Of a DNA stretch of 64,000 nt, positions 50,108-57,643 are shown piece after piece. A program made the position numbers and the translations under genes. Source of the stretch: Actinoallomurus liliacearum (GTDB lineage: Bacteria; Actinomycetota; Actinomycetes; Streptosporangiales; Streptosporangiaceae); NCBI RefSeq assembly GCF_039542035.1, contig NZ_BAABHJ010000028.1:7514-71513 (forward strand), given 5' to 3'. The notes beneath the pieces are model-generated. The model ran no database searches and was not told the origin of the DNA. It saw only the letters and a list, made by a program, of their open reading frames with translations. Numbering within the stretch: the stretch's first letter is position 1; each line of letters begins with the position of its first letter.

Positions 50108-51634
50108 ATGAACCGCCCCGTCGCCGCTCTCGCTGTCCTCCTCCTGGTCCTCACCGGGTGCGGTGGCGGTGGCGGACATGGCAGGGCCGCGGTCCCGCCC
50201 CGGGTGCCCCGGTCCGCGTCGTCGCCCGCGGTGGCCGAGAACACCAGGCCGGGATCCCCGGACTGGAAGGTGCGCAAGACCGGGGGCGAGCACGCCATCG
50301 AGGGCTTCGCCGACCGCGTGAGCGTGCTTCCGGGGGAGTCGTTCCGGCTGTTCGTCTCGACCACCGCCAAGGGCTACACCGTCAGCGCCTTCCGCATGGG
50401 CTGGTACGGCGGGGCCCAGGCGAGGAAGGTCTGGGTCGCGCCGCACCAGGCCGGCCGGCGACAGGCGGCCGCGAAGACGGCCGGGAAGACGCACACCGTG
50501 ACCGCGCCGTGGCAGCCCTCGCTCACCGTCTCCACCCGTGACTGGCCCGAGGGCTCCTACCTGCTGCGCCTCGACGCCGACTCCGGGACCCAGCGGTTCG
50601 TGCCGATCACCGTCCGGTCGGCGAGCACGGCGGGCAGGGTGGTCGTCCTGAACGGCACGACGACCTGGCAGGCGTACAACATGTGGGGCGGCCGCGACCT
50701 GTACCAGGGACCGGGCGGCTTCGACGGCCGGTCCCGCGCGGTCAGCTTCGACCGCCCGTACGACGGGAACGGCGCGGTGAAGTTCCTCGCCTTCGAACAG
50801 CCCGCCATCGCGCTGGCCGAGCGGACCGGGCTGCCCCTCGCGTACGAGACCGACAACGACCTGCACCACGACCCGCGGCTGCTCGACGGCGCCCGCGCGC
50901 TGGTCACCCTCGGCCACGACGAGTACTGGTCGACCGCGATGCGCGACGAGGCGACGAAGGCCCGCGACGCCGGGATGAACATCGCGTTCCTGGGCGCGAA
51001 CGCGGTGAACCGGCACATCCGGTTCGAGCCGACCTCCCTCGGCCCCGACCGGCTCGTCGTCTGCTACAAGAGCGCCGACGAGGACCCGATCAAGGACCCG
51101 GCGGAGAAGACCCAGGACTGGCGTCTGTCGCCCAAGCCGCGCCCGGAGAGCGCCCTGATCGGGATCATGTACACCTGCTTCCCCGCCGACGGCGCCTGGA
51201 AGGTCTACCGGCCGGACAACTGGGTGTTCGCCGGTACCGGCGCGCGCAAGGGCGAGGAGTTCCCCGGCGTGATCGGGCCGGAGTCCGACGCGGTGACCGC
51301 GGGCGGGCCGACACCGCGACCCATCGAGGTGCTGGCCCACTCGACGATCCAGTGCGGCACCTCCACGACGAGCACCGACGCGACGTACTACACCGCGAAG
51401 AGCGGGGCCGGGGTGTTCGCCACCGGGACCATGCGCTGGGTCTGCGCGATGCGCGGCCGGGCCTGCGGCCACGGGGTGACCGGCAAGGCGGCGCCCTTCG
51501 TCTCCCGGGTCACCGAGAACGTCCTGCGCGCCTTCGCCGCCGGCCCGGCCGGCCGGGCGCATCCGGTACGGGACAACCTGGCGAAGATCCGGCCGGCCAA
51601 GGCCGGCGCGGCGCAGGGCGCGGACCTCGACTGA
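50108..51634 (+). CDS. lipoprotein with N,N-dimethylformamidase beta-subunit-like domain
   Basis: 508-residue predicted lipoprotein (LLLVLTGC, Cys 18, then a Gly/His linker). From about residue 45 it follows the dimethylformamidase large-subunit-like family: SPDWKV, IEGFADRVSVLPGESFRLFVST, FRMGWYGG, YLLRLDADSGTQRFVPITVR, TTWQAYNMWGGRDLY, VSFDRPY, ETDNDLHHD, LVTLGHDEYWSTAMRDEATKARDAGMNIAFLGANAVNRHIRFE. True dimethylformamidases are cytosolic and iron-dependent; exported relatives are uncharacterised, so an amidohydrolase activity is only suggested. The start is ATG at 50108 or a GTG two codons earlier; no ribosome site is clear. Confidence 0.8.
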   Translation: MNRPVAALAVLLLVLTGCGGGGGHGRAAVPPRVPRSASSPAVAENTRPGSPDWKVRKTGGEHAIEGFADRVSVLPGESFRLFVSTTAKGYTVSAFRMGWYGGAQARKVWVAPHQAGRRQAAAKTAGKTHTVTAPWQPSLTVSTRDWPEGSYLLRLDADSGTQRFVPITVRSASTAGRVVVLNGTTTWQAYNMWGGRDLYQGPGGFDGRSRAVSFDRPYDGNGAVKFLAFEQPAIALAERTGLPLAYETDNDLHHDPRLLDGARALVTLGHDEYWSTAMRDEATKARDAGMNIAFLGANAVNRHIRFEPTSLGPDRLVVCYKSADEDPIKDPAEKTQDWRLSPKPRPESALIGIMYTCFPADGAWKVYRPDNWVFAGTGARKGEEFPGVIGPESDAVTAGGPTPRPIEVLAHSTIQCGTSTTSTDATYYTAKSGAGVFATGTMRWVCAMRGRACGHGVTGKAAPFVSRVTENVLRAFAAGPAGRAHPVRDNLAKIRPAKAGAAQGADLD

Positions 51635-51660
51635 TTCAGCCGGCTCCTTCTGGCCCGTTC

Positions 51661-52644
51661 CTAGACCGTGACGACGATCTTCCCTCCGGTGTGGAGTCCC
51701 TTCTCGCGGTGGCGGTGTGCCTCGACGACGTCGTCGAGGGCGAACACCGTGTCGATGGCGGGCCGCAGTGCACCGAGGCGTACACCGGCGTTCAGGAAGG
51801 CCGCCATGCGCTTCACCACGACGGCGTCGAGGGTGTGCTCGAAGCTCTGGTAGCTGAAGATCGTGAGCGGCGTGCTCCTCGGGAAGGGGGTGGGCCGAGG
51901 GTCCAGGAAGCCCGCGGCGACCAGTGTTCCGCCGGGGCGGGCCGCCTTCACCAGATCCTGCTGGCCGGGGCCTGTGACAAGGTCGAGGACGATGTCGGCG
52001 CCGGTCCCACCGGTGTGGTGGCGGACGGCTTCGACGACGTCCACCTGGTCGGTGGCGATGACCGCGGCGGCGCCGGCGGCGAGCAGGTCGTCCTTCTTCG
52101 CAGTGTGCCGAGTGACGGCGATGGGCACGGCGCCGATCTGATCGGCGATCTGGATCGCCGCCCGGCCGACGCCGCCGGACGCGGCAGTGATGAGGACGTG
52201 GTCGCCGGGCCGCATTCCCGCCTTCTCGACGAGCGCGCCGTAGGCGGTGGAGTACGCGACCCAGATCGCCGCCGCCTCCGTGATTCCCAGCCCGGCCGGC
52301 CGGGCGACGACCCGGCTCGCGGGGACCGTGGTGTATTCGGCGTAGCTGCCCCTGACGGTCGCGTCCGGAACGGCCGTGAGGATGACCGGATCGCCGATCT
52401 CCAGCCCGGTGGTCTCGGGGCCCAGCGCGTCGATGACGCCGGTTCCTTCGACGCCGAGGCGAGCGTGTGGCAGGGGGACGGTTACGGGCGAGGCGCCGGA
52501 ACGCATCATCAGGTCGAGCGGGTTGACGGCGAACGCTTCGATCCTGACCCGTACCTCGCCGGCCGCGGGCTCGACGACCGGCTCCTCGACGACGTGCATG
52601 ACGTCCGGCCCGCCGAACTCGTCGAACACGACGACTCGTGACAT
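51661..52644 (-). CDS. NADP-dependent quinone-oxidoreductase-like MDR protein
   Basis: 327-residue medium-chain dehydrogenase/reductase without zinc-binding cysteines, like quinone reductases. Elements: GROES-like N-terminal VVFDEFGGPDVMHVVEEP, VNPLDLMMRSG, LGVEGTGVIDALGPETTGLEIGD, and the Rossmann loop VLITAASGGVGRAAIQIADQIGAVPIAVTRH. It ends HREKGLHTGGKIVVTV as in the family. The start at 52644 has GGAGGAG upstream. It is divergent from an HxlR-type regulator, the usual arrangement for redox- or electrophile-induced oxidoreductases. Confidence 0.92.
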   Translation of the reverse strand: MSRVVVFDEFGGPDVMHVVEEPVVEPAAGEVRVRIEAFAVNPLDLMMRSGASPVTVPLPHARLGVEGTGVIDALGPETTGLEIGDPVILTAVPDATVRGSYAEYTTVPASRVVARPAGLGITEAAAIWVAYSTAYGALVEKAGMRPGDHVLITAASGGVGRAAIQIADQIGAVPIAVTRHTAKKDDLLAAGAAAVIATDQVDVVEAVRHHTGGTGADIVLDLVTGPGQQDLVKAARPGGTLVAAGFLDPRPTPFPRSTPLTIFSYQSFEHTLDAVVVKRMAAFLNAGVRLGALRPAIDTVFALDDVVEAHRHREKGLHTGGKIVVTV

Positions 52645-52731
52645 GGTGACTCCTCCGCATTTGGTGCTGGTCTCGTTGCTCGCGGAAGACGTTACGGAGC
52701 CGTCGGTTACCTCCTGGTACCTTCGACTTTC
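52645..52731. promoter_or_regulatory. divergent promoter region of oxidoreductase and HxlR genes
   Basis: 87-base spacer. It holds two direct GTTAC repeats 10 bases apart (about 52691-52710) and a TACC, 4 bases, GGTA dyad on the minus strand next to the second. These are candidate HxlR sites; no exact consensus is claimed. Confidence 0.35.
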
Positions 52732-53115
52732 ATGCAGAACGCGGCCGGACCGACCTTCCTCGCCGACTGCCCCACGCGCCTGGCGGTCGAGATCATCTCC
52801 GACAAATGGGCCGTGCTCGTGCTCTACGGGCTCAGCCATCAGCCTCGCAGGCACGGTGAGCTCGTCGACCTCATCGGCGGCATCTCGCGCAAGGTCCTCA
52901 CCCAGACGCTGCGCCGGCTCCAGCAGTACGGTCTGGTCGAACGCCATGCCGAAGCGCCACGGCGGGTCGAGTACAGCCTCACCGACCTCGGCCGGACCCT
53001 CGTCGAGCCCATCGAGGTCCTGACGATCTGGGCGCGGGACCACGGCGGGGCCATCGCCGACTTCCAGGAGGCGGCGGAGGCCGCCACTCCTGCTCGGGCT
53101 CGCGCGCAGGGTTGA
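52732..53115 (+). CDS. HxlR-family winged-helix regulator
   Basis: 127-residue MarR-like winged-helix protein of the HxlR family. Core: CPTRLAVEIISDKWAVLVLYGLSHQPRRHGELVDLIGGISRKVLTQTLRRLQQYGLVERHAEAPRRVEYSLTDLGRTLVEPI. The N-terminal cysteine (C13) just before the first helix is in the position used by redox or aldehyde-sensing members. It is divergent from the quinone-oxidoreductase-like gene, which it probably controls. It converges on the first PAP2 gene with 26 bases between. Confidence 0.92.
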   Translation: MQNAAGPTFLADCPTRLAVEIISDKWAVLVLYGLSHQPRRHGELVDLIGGISRKVLTQTLRRLQQYGLVERHAEAPRRVEYSLTDLGRTLVEPIEVLTIWARDHGGAIADFQEAAEAATPARARAQG

Positions 53116-53141
53116 TCTCGGCGACGGGCGTCGACTCGCGG

Positions 53142-53963
53142 TCAGCGGACGGTCGAGCCGCCCGTCTCGGTGGAGAAGACGCGGGCCATCGGGCCGAGGC
53201 GCGGGACCATGACCCGTACGGTCCGGGTCGCGGCGTAGCCGGCGGCCAGGGTGACCACACCGCCGATGGCGTCGAGCAGGTAGTGGTTGGCGGTGCCCAG
53301 GATCACGAGCACGGTCGCGGCGGGATAGCAGTACACCAGCCACCGGACCCGGCTGGGCCGCGTCACGTCGGCGATGGCGATCGCGCACCACAACGACCAG
53401 CCCGTGTGCAGCGACGGCATGGCGGCGTACTGGTTCGACACCGAGGCGACCGGCGAGGCGCCGGACTCGTACAGGCCGCCGCTGTGGAACGCGTTCGCCG
53501 TGTCGACGAACCCGGCGATCATGCGCGGCGGCGCCAGCGGGTACAGCCAGAACCCGATGAGGGCGAGGACCGTCGTCGCGAAGATCAGCCGCCGGTAGAA
53601 CACATAGCGGTCCGGATGACGGACGTACAGCCAGACCAGCACGCCGATCGTGAGGACGAAGTGGAGGCTCGCGTAGTAGTAGTTCGCGCTCGTCCCGAGC
53701 CAGCGCACGTCCGTGAACAGCCGGTTGATCGACAACTCGACGTTCAGGTGCAGCAGGTGCTCGAGGTGGAGGATGTCATGCCCGCGGCTCAGCGCCGCCG
53801 TGTGGTTGCGGGGCACGAGATCGCGTACCAGCGAGTAGGCGCCGTAACAGAGGGCGATGAGCAGAATCTCGCGATAGAAGCGGGGGCGCCCGGCGGGTCG
53901 CCCGCCCGCCTGCACCCCCGTCAGGTCGCCCGTGGCGACCGGCGCCACGGCCGACCTTGACAT
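53142..53963 (-). CDS. PAP2-family membrane phosphatase / inositol-phosphotransferase-like, copy A
   Basis: 273-residue membrane protein of the PAP2 superfamily, closest in layout to Aur1/Ipt1-type inositolphosphotransferases. About six hydrophobic segments. The phosphatase motifs are PSLHTGW (C2) and NHYLLDAIGG (C3), with APPRMIAGF before them. An N-terminal FYREILLIALCYGAYSLVRDLVP and HDILHLEHLLHLNVELSINRLF match copy B at 53977-54810 closely. The substrate is a lipid-linked phosphate of unknown identity. It is the downstream member of a tandem pair, 13 bases after copy B. Confidence 0.9.
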   Translation of the reverse strand: MSRSAVAPVATGDLTGVQAGGRPAGRPRFYREILLIALCYGAYSLVRDLVPRNHTAALSRGHDILHLEHLLHLNVELSINRLFTDVRWLGTSANYYYASLHFVLTIGVLVWLYVRHPDRYVFYRRLIFATTVLALIGFWLYPLAPPRMIAGFVDTANAFHSGGLYESGASPVASVSNQYAAMPSLHTGWSLWCAIAIADVTRPSRVRWLVYCYPAATVLVILGTANHYLLDAIGGVVTLAAGYAATRTVRVMVPRLGPMARVFSTETGGSTVR

Positions 53964-53976
53964 GATCCCTATGTTC

Positions 53977-54810
53977 TCAGATCGAATCGGGTGACCCGTC
54001 GGTATTCCTTGTCTTGTTTGTCACTTTGTGATCTTTCACCGGACCGGTCCCCGTCGTCTTCCGGTGCATGAGCCCGCTGGTGACCAGCGCGCCCGCGGTG
54101 ATCAGGACTCCGGCCGCCGCGTCCAGCACGTAATGATTGGCGGTCGAGAAGATCACCAAAATTGTCACGATCGGGTAAAGGGTGGCGATCGCCCGAACCC
54201 ACGGACGCCGCGAAAGCGTGACCACCGCGACCGCACACCACAATGCCCATCCCGCGTGCATTGACGGCATTGCCGCGAACTGATTGGTCAGCGAACCGGC
54301 CTCGGGCGAGGAATACAGGCCGAAGCTGTGCAACGCCACCACCGGGTCGACGAAGCCCTGGCCGCCGAGGAAACGCGGCGGCGCCAGCGGGTACAGCCAG
54401 AAGCCGAGCAGCGCGATCCCGGTGGCGACCATCAGGGCCGTGCGCAGGCGGCGGAAGTGCTGGGGCCGCCGCCGGTAGAGCCACACGAGCACGGTCAGGG
54501 TGACCGCGAAGTGAGCGGTGGCGTAGTACCAGTTCGCCGGCCTGGCCAGCGACGGCGCCCGCAGCAGCGCGTGGTTGAGGTCCAGCTCGACGTCGATGCC
54601 CAGCGCGTGCTCCAGCCGCAGGATCTGCGACGCGTGCGCGTACGCCGTCGCCTCGTCATGCGGGATCAGCAGCCGGACCAGCGTGTACGCGCAGTAGAAG
54701 GCGGCGGCCAGCGCGATCTCGCGCCACAGCCGAGGCGCCGGCGACGGCACGGGCGAGGCGGCGGGCTGCTTCTCGACGGGACGGGGATGGGGGGCGGCTA
54801 GCTGGGCCAT
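53977..54810 (-). CDS. PAP2-family membrane phosphatase / inositol-phosphotransferase-like, copy B
   Basis: 277-residue paralogue of the preceding gene. Shared elements include LWREIALAAAFYCAYTLVRLLIP, ILRLEHALGIDVELDLNHAL, WYYATAHFAVTLTVLVWLYRRRP, LYPLAPPRFLG, AAMPSMHAGWALWCAVAV (C2) and ANHYVLDAAAGVLI (C3). The second motif has PSMH where copy A has PSLH. The ATG at 54810 starts MAQLAAPHPRPVE; an upstream in-frame ATG at 54849 abuts GGAG with no spacing. It is first in the two-gene unit; the A/T-rich stretch at 54000-54300 at its 3' end differs in codon use from copy A. Confidence 0.9.
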   Translation of the reverse strand: MAQLAAPHPRPVEKQPAASPVPSPAPRLWREIALAAAFYCAYTLVRLLIPHDEATAYAHASQILRLEHALGIDVELDLNHALLRAPSLARPANWYYATAHFAVTLTVLVWLYRRRPQHFRRLRTALMVATGIALLGFWLYPLAPPRFLGGQGFVDPVVALHSFGLYSSPEAGSLTNQFAAMPSMHAGWALWCAVAVVTLSRRPWVRAIATLYPIVTILVIFSTANHYVLDAAAGVLITAGALVTSGLMHRKTTGTGPVKDHKVTNKTRNTDGSPDSI

Positions 54811-54979
54811 GATTTCAATCTTCGACGAGTCGCACCCTTTTGTGATCATCTCCAGGAATGGTCTGCGACTCGACCCAGGAGACTACGCGCCTAGTCCTCA
54901 GGGGGGATGCCGTCCCCTATCGGTCCCACCGGATCGTGCCCAGGGTACGTCCCCGTTGAGCGTGTCCGCGCCTCGGCGG

Positions 54980-55387
54980 TCAGGGCAGCGCGGGCAGCAC
55001 CTGCTCGGACGGGGTGCCCTCGCGGAGCGCGCGGCCGACCGTGCAGTGGTTCTCGTGCACGCGGTGCGCGACCTCGGTGAAGATCTGCTGCGCCTTCTCG
55101 TCCCCCTCCGGGAACTCCACGTCGTACGTGACGGTGATCGGCCCCAGTTTCGTGGGCGCGACCTTCTCGGCCGCGACGTTCGCGACGAGCCTCACCAGCC
55201 GGTGACCGCGCTTGGCGGTGAGCGGCTCGATCGTCACGATCTCGCAGCCGCCCAGCGCGGCGAGCAGCAGCTCGACGGGCGTGAAGACGCCGTCCTCGTC
55301 CGAGCTCCCGACGGCGACCTCCGCGCCGCGGTCGTTCCGGGCGACGAAGCCCCCGTCGTCGGTGCGCTCCACCCGAACCGAAGCCAT
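54980..55387 (-). CDS. OsmC/Ohr-family peroxiredoxin-like protein
   Basis: 135-residue OsmC-like protein, thiol-dependent peroxidase acting on organic hydroperoxides. Redox cysteines: Cys 48 (LAALGGCEIVTIE) and Cys 115 (HENHCTVGRAL). The segment VTYDVEFPEGDEKAQQIFTEVAHRVHENHCTV is typical of the YhfA-like/OsmC subgroup. AGGAGG precedes the ATG at 55387. The upstream HAD gene ends 24 bases before it on the same strand, so the two may be cotranscribed. Confidence 0.9.
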   Translation of the reverse strand: MASVRVERTDDGGFVARNDRGAEVAVGSSDEDGVFTPVELLLAALGGCEIVTIEPLTAKRGHRLVRLVANVAAEKVAPTKLGPITVTYDVEFPEGDEKAQQIFTEVAHRVHENHCTVGRALREGTPSEQVLPALP

Positions 55388-55411
55388 GGTCCCTCCTTTG
55401 TAGGTCGCTCG

Positions 55412-55912
55412 TCAGTAACCATGGTCCCGGACGAGTTGTTCCAGCCAGGTACGCGCCTGGTCCACATGCGTCTCGGTGAGCCCGTGCAGCGGATCCACCG
55501 GGACGATGAGATGCGGGCCCAGCCGGGTCTCCTTGGCGAGCACCTCCGTGACGTCCGGCTCGTCCTCCAGCCAGACGAACGGCCGCTTGCCGACCCAGGC
55601 CGCCACGTGCCGGGCCTTCCACGCCCCGAGCGAGAACCGCGGATCGTGCCGGGGGATCGGAACGTGCGGGAGGGAGGGCAGCCCGACCCGGGGGCTGATC
55701 CAGTCGTTCGCCGCGTCCGTCCAGTAGCTCGCCCAGACGAGCTCCGCCCCGGTGTCGGCCGCGAGGGCGGTGAGCAGCGGCCCGTGCAGCGGGTTGAGCA
55801 GCAGCCGGTAGACCACGCCGTTGGGGGAGGCGCGGTACCGCTGATAGCCGGGGGATCGTTGTAGGGGGTTGAGAACACCGTCCACGTCGAGAAGCACCAG
55901 CGGCGTGTCCAT
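55412..55912 (-). CDS. HAD-like domain protein
   Basis: 166-residue single-domain protein of the haloacid-dehalogenase fold. Motif I is at the very N-terminus (LVLLDVDGVLNPLQ), with both aspartates. WASYWTDAANDWISPRVGLPSLP and the late VWLEDEPDV are consistent with the small cap-less HAD proteins common in actinobacteria, sometimes compared to RNA-repair HAD domains. The start at 55912 has AAGG close upstream. The substrate is unknown. The 3' neighbour is the OsmC gene; upstream lies the left end of the IS element. Confidence 0.85.
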   Translation of the reverse strand: MDTPLVLLDVDGVLNPLQRSPGYQRYRASPNGVVYRLLLNPLHGPLLTALAADTGAELVWASYWTDAANDWISPRVGLPSLPHVPIPRHDPRFSLGAWKARHVAAWVGKRPFVWLEDEPDVTEVLAKETRLGPHLIVPVDPLHGLTETHVDQARTWLEQLVRDHGY

Positions 55913-56062
55913 CCGACCTTCTTTCCGAGTGGCCACCGGCGTCGGCCGGCGGGGGAATCGAATCCCTAACCTGTGGCGCGAAACGCCCGGCAGGAGACCT
56001 GCGGCGGGTGTACAAACGGTGATGCGGTTGTGACCAGAAAGACCTGCCGGATATTGAGTGGT

Positions 56063-56294
56063 ATGTGCGACCTGCAGTTGTAGGTGGCGTGGTGTTCGAA
56101 GTGCCGCCGTCCGGTCCTGGACGGGCGCGTCGGGCTCCGCTTCATGGGCTGATCGAGCAGAAGGGCAGCGAGCGCGGGTGGGGGAGTCGTCGTACTTCGC
56201 TGTCTCGGTCGGTGCGGTGAGCGCCGAGATGTTGAAGACGTACCTTGACACGCAGTGGGAGCGCCCCTGGAAGAAGGAGGAGGGGCGGGCTTGA
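56063..56294 (+). pseudogene. remnant of IS200-type transposase tnpA
   Basis: Three consecutive frames hold pieces of a Y1 transposase. From 56063 the frame reads MCDLQL, a TAG stop, then VAWCSKCRRPVLDGRVGLRF, matching the TnpA N-terminus. The frame changes near 56147 to LIEQKGSERGW. It changes again to GESSYFAVSVGAVSAEMLKTYLDTQWERP, the TnpA C-terminus, ending at the TGA 56292-56294 that overlaps the tnpB TTG start. About 50 residues between the last two pieces are missing, including the HUH metal motif and the region before the C-terminal strand. The gene cannot make active transposase. Confidence 0.83.
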
Positions 56295-57499
56295 TACGCG
56301 CCTATAAGTTCCTTCTCCGCCCAACGGCCAGACAACAGGACCAGTTTAGGGCGATGCTGGCCGACCACTGCTCGCTCTACAACGCAGCCTTGCAGGAGCG
56401 GCGGGACGCCTACCGGCACGCCTCGAAGACCCGCATCACCTACGGCGAGCAGTCCGCACAGCTCAAAGAGATCCGAGCGTTCGACCCACCAGGTCAGGGT
56501 CGCTGGTCCTTCTCCAGCCAGCAGGCGACCTTGCGACGGTTGGACAAGGCGTTCGGAGCCTTCTTTCGCCGGATCAAGAACGGCGACAAGCCCGGGTACC
56601 CGCGCTTCAAGGGCGGTGGGCACTTCGACACCGTGGCCTTTCCCAAGGACGGCGACGGCTGCCGCTGGGACTCTACGCCGCACGACAAGCAGACCCGCCT
56701 GCGTCTGCGAGGCGTCGGGCATGTTCGCGTGCACCAGCACCGGTCCGTGAAAGGCCGGGTCAAGACGATCAGCGTCAAACGCGAAGGAAAGCGTTGGTAC
56801 GTCATCCTCGCCTGTGACGAGGTTCCCGCCAATCCGCTTGCAGCCACCGGATCCATCGTCGGCATTGACATGGGCACGGTGCATTTCTTCACCGACTCGA
56901 ACGGCGTGCACGTCGAAAATCCCAGATTCCTCGGCACGATGGCTGCTGAACTGGCCGCCGCCCAGCAGCACCTCGCGACGTTCCCTAAGCGCACCCGGCA
57001 CCGGACCAAGAAGCATCGGGCTGCCGCCCGGAAGGTGGCCAAGCTGTACGCCAAGATCCGGCGTCAACGTGCCGACCACCACCACAAGCGAGCACTCGCT
57101 CTCGTGCGGAAGCACGATGTGATCGCGTACGAGAACCTGAACACGGCGGGCATGACCAAGAAGCCCGCGCCCAAGCCCGATCCCGGCAACGAGGGTGCGT
57201 TCCTGCCGAATGGCGCCGCAGCCAAGGCCGGGCTGAACCGGAGCATCCTCGATGCGGGTTGGGGGCAGTTCCTGTCGATCCTGGCGAACAAGGCTGAAAG
57301 CGCCGGCCGCCGAGTGATCGCAGTGGACGCCCGCAACACCTCCCGAACCTGCCCCGCATGCGGGCATGTCGCGAAGGAGAACCGCCTCACCCAAGCTAGG
57401 TTCAAGTGCGTCAGGTGCGGGATCGCCGACAACGCCGACCACGTGGGCGCACTGAACGTTCTGCATAGGGCCGGGCTGGTCCTCTGCGCGGAGGCTTAG
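56291..57499 (+). CDS. tnpB: TnpB, RNA-guided RuvC endonuclease of IS200/IS605 element
   Basis: 402-residue TnpB, a compact omega-RNA-guided nuclease and Cas12 relative. The TTG start at 56291 overlaps the tnpA stop (TTGA). The N-terminus is MIRAYKFLLRPTARQQDQF with the wedge/REC helices. RuvC residues are intact: Asp 193 (GIDMG), Glu 281 (AYENLN) and Asp 383 (NADH). A zinc finger has Cys 354, 357, 373 and 376 (CPACG, CVRCG). Length is normal and there are no internal stops, so it may be functional although the element's transposase is not. The guide RNA is expected from the 3' end of this gene and the adjacent right end. Confidence 0.95.
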   Translation: MIRAYKFLLRPTARQQDQFRAMLADHCSLYNAALQERRDAYRHASKTRITYGEQSAQLKEIRAFDPPGQGRWSFSSQQATLRRLDKAFGAFFRRIKNGDKPGYPRFKGGGHFDTVAFPKDGDGCRWDSTPHDKQTRLRLRGVGHVRVHQHRSVKGRVKTISVKREGKRWYVILACDEVPANPLAATGSIVGIDMGTVHFFTDSNGVHVENPRFLGTMAAELAAAQQHLATFPKRTRHRTKKHRAAARKVAKLYAKIRRQRADHHHKRALALVRKHDVIAYENLNTAGMTKKPAPKPDPGNEGAFLPNGAAAKAGLNRSILDAGWGQFLSILANKAESAGRRVIAVDARNTSRTCPACGHVAKENRLTQARFKCVRCGIADNADHVGALNVLHRAGLVLCAEA

Positions 57500-57543
57500 C
57501 CGCCGACGCAGGAAACCTGCTGCTTCAGCGGTGGGCGGAGTCA
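57400..57543 (+). ncRNA. candidate omega-RNA scaffold overlapping the tnpB 3' end
   Basis: In TnpB systems the guide scaffold overlaps the end of tnpB and extends to the right end of the element, with the guide copied from flanking DNA. Here the region contains the GCAGG-AAA-CCTGC hairpin and ends GGCGGAGTCAC at about 57543; the guide would begin with ACTTCGGACGC-like flank. The left boundary is arbitrary. Confidence 0.4.
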
Positions 57544-57643
57544 CGACTTCGGACGCTATGTCAGCCGGTCCGCTTCGGCCAGTGTCCGGCGGAAGAATGA
57601 TCGATCAAATTCCACGTCCGGGTCAGAAGCGGCAACCTGTCGG

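Larger units (their letters stand above)
55990..57543 (+). mobile_element. IS200/IS605-type element with intact tnpB and broken tnpA
   Basis: About 1.55 kb bounded by matched subterminal hairpins: GCAGGAGACCTGC at 55990-56002 and GCAGGAAACCTGC at 57508-57520, one base different. The right side ends near 57543 with a GGTGGGCGGAGTCAC-type end. No target duplication or terminal inverted repeat is expected in this family. The exact cleavage positions are not fixed from sequence; the left tip may lie 10-20 bases before 55990. Base composition is less GC-rich than the neighbours. It sits between the HAD gene and the arsenic island. Confidence 0.8.
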
